Positions 7,511-11,870 of a DNA stretch of 11,870 nt are shown piece by piece. Positions within the stretch are counted from its first letter, which is position 1. Each line of letters opens with the position of its first letter. The translations under genes were made by a program, and so were the position numbers. The DNA is from JAUREX01 sp044356825 (GTDB lineage: Bacteria; Pseudomonadota; Alphaproteobacteria; Rhodobacterales; Rhodobacteraceae), in the NCBI GenBank assembly GCA_044356825.1, contig JBIKVM010000078.1, forward strand, positions 1 through 11,870, read 5' to 3'. The notes under the pieces are model-generated. The model saw only the letters and a program-made list of their open reading frames with translations, did not search any database and was not told the DNA's origin.

Positions 7511-8152
7511 TCAGCGCGCGGCGCGAATCTCGGCCACGCGCCGCACCGCGGCGCGGGCGTTGTCCGCGATGCGCTCCCACCGCCCGGCGGCAATGTCGGC
7601 GCGCGTGGCAATCCAGGTGCCGCCCACGGCGCGCACCTCGGGGATCGCGAGCCAATCGCCGAGGTTCTCGGGCGTCACCCCGCCGGTCGGGTTGAAGCCG
7701 AGGCCCGTGTGGGCATAGGGGGCCGCGATCGCGCGCAGCATCGCAGGCCCCCCCGCCGCCACGGCTGGGAAGAACTTCACCATCGCGCAGCCGTGCCGCA
7801 ACGCACGCTGGATGTCTGTCGGGGTCATGATTCCCGGCGCAAAGGGCAGACCCCGCCGCCGCGCATGGGCAAGCACCGGCTCGTCGATGCCCGGCGAGAG
7901 CGCGAAGCGCGCCCCTGCATCGCGCGCCGCGTCGACCTGGGCCTCGTCAAGAACTGTCCCCGCGCCCACGAGCAACTCGGGGCGGTGCGTCGCGATGGCC
8001 GCGATGGTGTCACGCGCCGCGGCCGTTCGGAAGGTGATCTCTGCCACCGGCAAGCCGCCAGCGATCAGCGCATCCGCGAGCGGCAAGGCTGCGGCGGCAT
8101 CGTCAAGCGCGATGACGGGCACGACGGCGTGGCGGGAGATCTCATCAAACAT
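7511..8152 (-). CDS. eda: 2-dehydro-3-deoxy-6-phosphogluconate (KDPG) / 4-hydroxy-2-oxoglutarate aldolase
   Basis: The protein has 213 residues, matching E. coli Eda. Catalytic residues are all present: E38 and R42 in VAEITFRT, and the Schiff-base lysine K126 in MVKFFPA. Each is seven residues earlier than E45, R49 and K133 of E. coli. GAGTVLDE (63-70), FALSPGID (83-90), NPTGGVTPENL and GGTWIATRADI complete the class I aldolase barrel and phosphate site. It splits KDPG into pyruvate and glyceraldehyde-3-phosphate, the last Entner-Doudoroff step. Family members often also cleave 4-hydroxy-2-oxoglutarate into pyruvate and glyoxylate. The ATG at 8152 has an AAGGGGG ribosome binding site just upstream. 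No edd, zwf or pgl lies in the window. The nearest same-strand upstream gene is tRNA-Ala, 128 nt away. Confidence 0.96.
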   Translation of the reverse strand: MFDEISRHAVVPVIALDDAAAALPLADALIAGGLPVAEITFRTAAARDTIAAIATHRPELLVGAGTVLDEAQVDAARDAGARFALSPGIDEPVLAHARRRGLPFAPGIMTPTDIQRALRHGCAMVKFFPAVAAGGPAMLRAIAAPYAHTGLGFNPTGGVTPENLGDWLAIPEVRAVGGTWIATRADIAAGRWERIADNARAAVRRVAEIRAAR

Positions 8153-8280
8153 CGTCGCCCCCTTGCGATCCGGCGGGGCACGGACAGGGCCCCGGACCCC
8201 AGATCACGTGCACCGCATCGGGGCAGCCGTCAACCTCTGGCCGATTGGAAGGGGATCGTTCCGGGCTGCGTGAGGGAATT

Positions 8281-8356
<76 letters not shown>

Positions 8357-8378
8357 ACCGGAGGTCTGCCGGGCGCTG

Positions 8379-8408
8379 GCGTCCGACAAGCGTCGTCTAG
8401 ACGGACGC
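8379..8408 (-). terminator. Weak hairpin between the TIGR02300 gene and tRNA-Ala
   Basis: GCGTCCG (8379-8385) and CGGACGC (8402-8408) form a 7-bp perfect inverted repeat with a 16-nt loop that itself contains most of the palindrome GTCTAGAC (8395-8402). It lies 27 nt beyond the TIGR02300 stop and 22 nt before the tRNA 5' end. It could end the upstream transcript or act as a processing structure. There is no T-run, so the terminator call is tentative. Confidence 0.3.
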
Positions 8409-8435
8409 GCGGATCAGCGCAAGCCCCGATTGCGG

Positions 8436-8759
8436 TCAGGCTTCCTCGTCGCCGCCCGCGACATCGGCGAGATCGTCGAGCGAGACGCTCTCCTCGCCAT
8501 CGTCCTCGAGCAGTTCGTCATCGAGTTCCGTATCGTCCGCGACCCCGCCCTCGATGAGATCGTCCTCGAGATCCTCGTCGACAAGGCCAGCGGCCTTGAT
8601 CTCCTTCTCGGGCACCGCACCGGTCACCCGGCGGCGGATCGAGTCGAGATCGACAACCTCTCCGGTATACGGGCTGACGACGGGTGTGCGGTTCAGGTCG
8701 TAGAAACGCTTGCCGGTTGTCGGGCAGACGCGCTTCGTGCCCCACTCTTGCTTGGGCAT
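8436..8759 (-). CDS. FYDLN-acid (TIGR02300) family protein with degenerate zinc ribbon and acidic tail
   Basis: The gene encodes 107 residues from ATG 8759, with GAGG about 9 nt upstream; upstream in-frame codons back to 8804 do not look coding. The N-terminus (PKQEWGTKRVCP, then GKRFYDLNRTPVVSPYTGEV) is the hallmark of the alphaproteobacterial FYDLN-acid family. In many members this segment is a CPxCG...CPxCG zinc ribbon. Here only C12 remains, with T15, S29 and T32 at the other ligand positions. Residues about 57-107 are extremely rich in Asp and Glu and are probably disordered. The function is unknown. Small size and strong acidity suggest a soluble cytosolic protein that may bind basic partners, but that is speculation. 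The gene lies directly upstream of tRNA-Ala on the same strand, an arrangement I recall as common in this group. Confidence 0.9.
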   Translation of the reverse strand: MPKQEWGTKRVCPTTGKRFYDLNRTPVVSPYTGEVVDLDSIRRRVTGAVPEKEIKAAGLVDEDLEDDLIEGGVADDTELDDELLEDDGEESVSLDDLADVAGGDEEA

Positions 8760-8794
8760 GGCGATGATCCTCGAATGGATGCGTCGGATGGGGC

Positions 8795-8823
8795 GCGATG
8801 CCACAGGCCGCGGGTCGTGTCAA
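8795..8823 (-). promoter_or_regulatory. Candidate promoter of the TIGR02300 gene
   Basis: A perfect consensus -35 box TTGACA is present on the minus strand (8823-8818). At 17-nt spacing the -10 position reads CATCGC (8800-8795), a poor match to TATAAT. Weak -10 boxes are common in GC-rich alphaproteobacteria. The position, 36-64 nt upstream of the start codon and downstream of the fasciclin stop, is suitable. Confidence 0.35.
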
Positions 8824-8843
8824 AGGCTTTCGCGCGCCCGCCG

Positions 8844-9320
8844 TCAGCGCCAGGGGTCGAGGATCGTGTCGATGACATGCACCACCCCGTTCGAGGCTTC
8901 GATGTCGGTCTTGACGATGCTCGCGCCGTTCACCTTTGGCCCGCCGGCAAGCGTGATCGTAATCGTGCCGCCCTGCAGGGTCCTGAGGGTCATGCCTTCG
9001 GTCAGGTTGGCGGCCAGGAGCTTGCCTTCGACCACATGGAACCCGAGCGTCGCCGAGAGGCGCGCGGCATCGGCGAGAAGCTGCTCGAGTTCCCCGCCCT
9101 CCTCGATCTTGCCGAACGCGGTCTCGTTCGGGGCGAAGATGGTGAAGGGCCCCTCGCCCTGCAGAGCGGGCGCGAGGCCTGCCACATCGATCGCCTGCAC
9201 AAGGCGCTGGTGCGTGCCCGTCGCCGCGAGGGCAGCGACGATATCCTGCGCGGCGGCTGGTCCGGCGAGCGCGAGCGTCGCAACGGCGCCGGCAAGGCCA
9301 AGGACGGTTCTGCGAAGCAT
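8844..9320 (-). CDS. Secreted fasciclin (FAS1) domain protein
   Basis: The protein has 158 residues from ATG 9320, supported by AAGGAGA 7 nt upstream; longer in-frame starts to 9380 would add a non-signal-like N-terminus. Residues 1-25 are a Sec signal peptide (MLRRTVLGLAG, then AGPAAAQ with cleavage near 24-25). One FAS1 domain follows, with the H1 box FTIFAPNETAF (59-69), the central FHVVEGK segment and the H2-like GVVHVIDTIL near the C-terminus. Bacterial single-FAS1 proteins are exported, and roles in adhesion, matrix or symbiosis have been reported for some. No membrane anchor or lipobox is seen, so a free periplasmic or extracellular protein is expected. It is transcribed divergently from rarA. 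Confidence 0.93.
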   Translation of the reverse strand: MLRRTVLGLAGAVATLALAGPAAAQDIVAALAATGTHQRLVQAIDVAGLAPALQGEGPFTIFAPNETAFGKIEEGGELEQLLADAARLSATLGFHVVEGKLLAANLTEGMTLRTLQGGTITITLAGGPKVNGASIVKTDIEASNGVVHVIDTILDPWR

Positions 9321-9352
9321 GTGACAATCTCCTTCTGGACGAAACTGCCGCA

Positions 9353-9380
9353 AGTATGGCCCATCTCTTGGTTCACACAA
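9353..9380 (-). promoter_or_regulatory. Candidate promoter of the fasciclin gene
   Basis: On the minus strand TTGTGT (9380-9375) and CATACT (9358-9353) are separated by 16 nt, a reasonable sigma-70-like pair with four of six -10 matches. The -10 ends 32 nt before the ATG at 9320. The region is less GC-rich than the neighbouring genes. It lies in the 132-base divergent gap shared with rarA, for which I see no equally good promoter. Confidence 0.4.
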
Positions 9381-9452
9381 GGCGTGCCGTCACCGGTACC
9401 GAGATCTTGCTGGTGCTTTGCGCGCGCCACCGAAGCGGCTAGAAGGGCGGAT

Positions 9453-10775
9453 ATGACCGACCTTTTCGATCCCGCACCCGAACGCGACCCGGGCGCGCCC
9501 GCGGGCCCCCGCCCGCTCGCCGACCGGCTGCGGCCGGCGCAACTTGCCGATGTGGTGGGCCAGTCGCGCGCGCTGGCCCCCGACGGTCCGATCGGGGCGA
9601 TGGTCGCCTCGGGGCGGATGGGGTCGGTCATCCTCTGGGGGCCGCCCGGCGTCGGCAAGACGACGATCGCGCGCCTGATCGCGGCCGAGACCGATCTCGC
9701 CTTCGTCCAGATCAGCGCGATCTTTTCGGGCGTGCCCGAATTGCGCAAGGTGTTCGAAGCCGCGCGCGCCCGCCACGCCGGCGGGCAGGGGACGCTTCTG
9801 TTCGTCGATGAGATCCACCGCTTCAACAAGGCCCAGCAGGACGCCTTCCTGCCGCTGATGGAGGAGGGGATCATCACCCTCGTCGGCGCCACGACCGAGA
9901 ACCCCTCGTTCGAACTGAACGCGGCCCTGCTGTCGCGGGCGCAGGTCGTGGTGCTCGACCGTCTGGCCGAGGATGATCTCGCGGCCCTCGTCGCGCGGGC
10001 CGAGGGGGCGCTTGGGCTTCGGCTGCCGCTCGATGCGCCGGCACGCGAGGCGCTGGTGGCGATGGCCGACGGCGACGGGCGCGCGCTTCTCAATCTGGTC
10101 GAGCAGGTGGCGGGCTGGCGCCTCGCCGCCCCGATCGGGCCCGAAGAGCTTGGCCGGCGCCTGATGCGGCGGGCGGCCGTCTATGACAAGTCGGGCGAGG
10201 GGCACTACAACCTGATTTCCGCGCTGCACAAGGCGGTGCGCGGCTCGGACCCGGACGCGGCGCTCTATTGGCTCGCGCGGATGCTCGAGGGGGGCGAGGA
10301 TCCGCGCTTTCTCGCGCGGCGGATCACGCGGATGGCGGTCGAGGATGTGGGCCTCGCCGACCCCGCCGCGCAGGCCCACTGCCTGCACGCCTGGGAGGTC
10401 TACGAGAGGCTCGGATCGCCCGAGGGGGAACTCGCGCTGGCGCAGGCGGTCGTCTATCTCGCGCTCGCGCCGAAGTCGAACGCGGCCTATGTCGCCTACA
10501 AGGCCGCCCGGGCCGAGGCGCGCCGGTCGGGGTCGGCCCCGCCGCCCAAGCACATCCTGAACGCACCGACCAGGATGATGAAGGATCAGGGCTACGGCGC
10601 GGGATACCTCTATGACCACGACGCCGAGGACGGCTTTTCGGGGCAGGACTATTTCCCCGACGGCATGCGCCGCCCCGTCTTCTATACCCCCGTCGACCGC
10701 GGGTTCGAGCGGGAGTTGAAAAAGCGTGTCGAATGGTTCGTCCGCCAGCGCGCCCGCCGCCAAGGGGGCGGTTGA
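9453..10775 (+). CDS. rarA: Replication-associated recombination protein A (AAA+ ATPase)
   Basis: This 440-residue protein matches the RarA/MgsA/WRNIP1 family in full (E. coli RarA has 447). Visible motifs are Walker A GPPGVGKT (63-70), Walker B LLFVDEIHRF (115-124), sensor 1 GATTEN (145-150) and the SR arginine finger (161-162). The C-terminal MgsA region has AVYDKSGEGHYNLISALHKAVRGSDPDAALYW, ARRITRMAVEDVGLADP and the tail YLYDHD...GQDYFPDG. RarA is a cytosolic tetrameric ATPase related to clamp-loader subunits. It acts on single-stranded DNA ends and gaps at stalled replication forks together with SSB. The start ATG 9453 has AAGGG 6 nt upstream and begins with MTDLF; the frame stays open far upstream but that stretch overlaps other genes and is not coding. 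The next gene begins 75 nt after its stop. Confidence 0.96.
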   Translation: MTDLFDPAPERDPGAPAGPRPLADRLRPAQLADVVGQSRALAPDGPIGAMVASGRMGSVILWGPPGVGKTTIARLIAAETDLAFVQISAIFSGVPELRKVFEAARARHAGGQGTLLFVDEIHRFNKAQQDAFLPLMEEGIITLVGATTENPSFELNAALLSRAQVVVLDRLAEDDLAALVARAEGALGLRLPLDAPAREALVAMADGDGRALLNLVEQVAGWRLAAPIGPEELGRRLMRRAAVYDKSGEGHYNLISALHKAVRGSDPDAALYWLARMLEGGEDPRFLARRITRMAVEDVGLADPAAQAHCLHAWEVYERLGSPEGELALAQAVVYLALAPKSNAAYVAYKAARAEARRSGSAPPPKHILNAPTRMMKDQGYGAGYLYDHDAEDGFSGQDYFPDGMRRPVFYTPVDRGFERELKKRVEWFVRQRARRQGGG

Positions 10776-10791
10776 GCGCGAGGCAGACGGA

Positions 10792-10821
10792 TTGTACATG
10801 ATGCGATATCGTACTATGTTG
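10792..10821 (+). promoter_or_regulatory. Candidate promoter of the nitroreductase-like gene
   Basis: TTGTAC (10792-10797) and TATGTT (10816-10821) are spaced by 18 nt and could be -35 and -10 boxes. An alternative -10, TACTAT (10812-10817), would give only a 14-nt spacer. The stretch 10791-10839 has 18 G/C of 49 bases, far below its surroundings. The left arm and spacer of the inverted repeat lie inside this promoter, so bound repressor would block RNA polymerase. Confidence 0.45.
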
Positions 10822-10839
10822 TTCGATATCGCATCATGT
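10796..10839. promoter_or_regulatory. Perfect 16-bp inverted repeat, probable repressor operator
   Basis: The left arm 10796-10811 (ACATGATGCGATATCG) and right arm 10824-10839 (CGATATCGCATCATGT) are exact reverse complements separated by 12 nt. Each arm contains the palindrome CGATATCG, and the two copies are 20 bp apart centre to centre, close to two helical turns. The repeat ends directly before the ribosome binding site GGAGG (10840-10844) of the nitroreductase-like gene (ATG 10850). Position, AT-richness and symmetry point to an operator for a dimeric or tetrameric regulator. The cognate regulator is not in the window. Confidence 0.8.
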
Positions 10840-10849
10840 GGAGGCCGCC

Positions 10850-11870
10850 ATGTCCCTGTCCCGTCGCCAGACCCTCGCCATCGTCGGTGGGGGCACGATC
10901 CTAGCCGCGACTGCAACGCTCGGCGTGATCGCAACCCGAGAACCACGCACCGCCACCCTGCCCTGGGCCGCCGCCGGACAGGGCGAGGATCCGCGCCGGC
11001 GCGCGCTCAGCTTCGCGCTGCTCGCACCCAACCCGCACAACCGCCAGCCCTGGCTTGCGGACCTGCGCGAGGAGGGTGTCGTGACACTCCTGGTCGATAC
11101 CGCGCGCCTCCTGCCCCATACCGACCCCTTCAGCCGCCAGATCACCATCGGGCTTGGCTGTTTTCTCGAGCTCATGCGGATGGCCGCGAGCCATGACGGC
11201 CAGCGCGTCACGATCACGCCCTTCCCTGAGGGCGAGGATGCGGCCGCACTCGATGCCCGGCCCGTCGCGCGCGCGGTCTTCACCCCGGATGCCTCGGTCG
11301 AGCCCGACCCGCTCTTTGCCCATGTGCTCGACCGCCGGTCGAACAAGGAACCCTATGACACGGGCCGCACGCTTGCGGCCGACATCCTCGCGCGGCTCGA
11401 CGTGGCGCGGCACGGCCGGTTCGGCGGCACGATCGAGCCCGCCGAGGTCGCGGACTGGCGCGACCTGACGCGCGAGGCGCTGCGCATCGAGATCGAGACG
11501 CCGCACACCTACCGCGAGTCCGTCGACCTCTTCCGCATCGGCCGCGCCGAGGTCGATGCGAACCCCGACGGCATCGACTTCAGCGGGCCGATGTTCGAAC
11601 TGATGTCGGCCACGGGGCTCTTCACCCGCGAGGTGGCGCTCGATCCCTCCTCGCAGGCCTATCAGGCGGGGATCGATTCCGTCTTTGCCAATGCCGATAC
11701 TGCCATGGGCCATGTCTGGCTCGTGACCGACGCCAACAGCCGCACCGACCAGATCGCAAGCGGGGCAGACTGGCTGCGCATCAACCTCGCCGCGACCGCG
11801 GCCGGCTTGGCCTTCCAGCCGCTGAGCCAGGCCTTGCAGGAATACCCCGAGATGGCGGCGCTTTATGCCC
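10850..11870 (+). CDS. Tat-exported Acg/nitroreductase-family flavoprotein-like protein, C-terminus cut by window edge
   Basis: ATG 10850 with GGAGG 5 nt upstream opens a frame that continues past the right edge; 340 residues are visible. The N-terminus (MSLSRRQTLA, hydrophobic segment about 9-28) is a twin-arginine signal with R5-R6, although the usual Phe after RRx is Thr. Residues 60-68 (PNPHNRQPW) match the early motif of the Acg-type nitroreductase-fold family, often written APSxHNxQPW. The later DRRSNKEPYDTG, the LGCFLELMRMAA helix and WLVTD...GADWLRINLAATAAGLAFQPLSQALQE also fit. Such proteins have a divergent nitroreductase fold; some bind or sequester FMN. Export before folding with a cofactor would explain the Tat route. 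The substrate is unknown. The gene has its own AT-rich promoter and a large inverted repeat, so regulation separate from rarA is likely. Mycobacterial Acg is stress-regulated, but that need not carry over. Confidence 0.85.
   Translation, partial: MSLSRRQTLAIVGGGTILAATATLGVIATREPRTATLPWAAAGQGEDPRRRALSFALLAPNPHNRQPWLADLREEGVVTLLVDTARLLPHTDPFSRQITIGLGCFLELMRMAASHDGQRVTITPFPEGEDAAALDARPVARAVFTPDASVEPDPLFAHVLDRRSNKEPYDTGRTLAADILARLDVARHGRFGGTIEPAEVADWRDLTREALRIEIETPHTYRESVDLFRIGRAEVDANPDGIDFSGPMFELMSATGLFTREVALDPSSQAYQAGIDSVFANADTAMGHVWLVTDANSRTDQIASGADWLRINLAATAAGLAFQPLSQALQEYPEMAALYA

Noticed and set aside
8175..8193. GGGGC/GCCCC inverted repeat upstream of eda as terminator or operator
   Set aside because: A 5-bp pure G/C match with a 9-nt loop is expected often in this composition, and no T-run follows.
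9321..9380. Longer N-terminus of the fasciclin protein from 9380
   Set aside because: It would place 20 charged residues before a perfect Sec signal peptide, and AAGGAGA sits right before ATG 9320.
9390..10946. Minus-strand open frame (518 residues) opposite rarA
   Set aside because: Low-complexity composition and no motifs; rarA on the plus strand explains the stretch fully. It also runs across the AT-rich operator.

Overview
The window looks like chromosomal DNA of a high-GC alphaproteobacterium, most likely from the Rhodobacterales (Rhodobacteraceae/Paracoccaceae group). The evidence is the strong G/C third-position bias, the FYDLN-acid (TIGR02300) protein next to tRNA-Ala, the two-domain branching glycosyltransferase and the general gene set. 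It reads as ordinary core chromosome. I see no transposase, integrase, phage gene, CRISPR array or toxin/defence cassette.

Layout from left to right. (1) Positions 1-3475 are a leftward block: pmbA/tldE (TldD/PmbA protease-like), then a GT14 'core-2/I-branching' glycosyltransferase, then a HIT-family nucleotide hydrolase cut by the left edge. (2) Positions 3573-7472 are a rightward block: an SDR oxidoreductase, an L-2-hydroxyglutarate oxidase-type flavoprotein (lhgO) joined to it by an ATGA overlap, and a secreted 633-residue protein with an N-terminal PPC-like beta domain. (3) Positions 7511-9320 are a leftward block, convergent with block 2 across a GC-rich hairpin. In transcription order it holds a secreted fasciclin (FAS1) protein, a TIGR02300 protein, tRNA-Ala(GGC) and KDPG aldolase (eda). 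(4) From 9453 to the right edge is a rightward block: the AAA+ protein RarA, then a Tat-exported Acg/nitroreductase-like flavoprotein that runs off the window.

Functional links are modest. SDR and lhgO are probably co-translated and may act on related 2-hydroxy/2-oxo acids. Eda cleaves KDPG in the Entner-Doudoroff pathway and in many bacteria also 4-hydroxy-2-oxoglutarate, but it lies in a different transcription unit. RarA works at stalled replication forks. The PPC, FAS1 and nitroreductase-like proteins carry export signals.

The most notable unexplained signal is an AT-rich perfect 16-bp inverted repeat (arms 10796-10811 and 10824-10839, 12-nt spacer). It overlaps a candidate promoter and abuts the Shine-Dalgarno sequence of the nitroreductase-like gene, so it looks like a strong operator. 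Secondary points are the PPC/beta-repeat architecture of the 5571 gene, the unassigned C-terminal domain of the glycosyltransferase, and the lost zinc-ribbon cysteines of the TIGR02300 protein. I did not find a convincing new multi-gene system.
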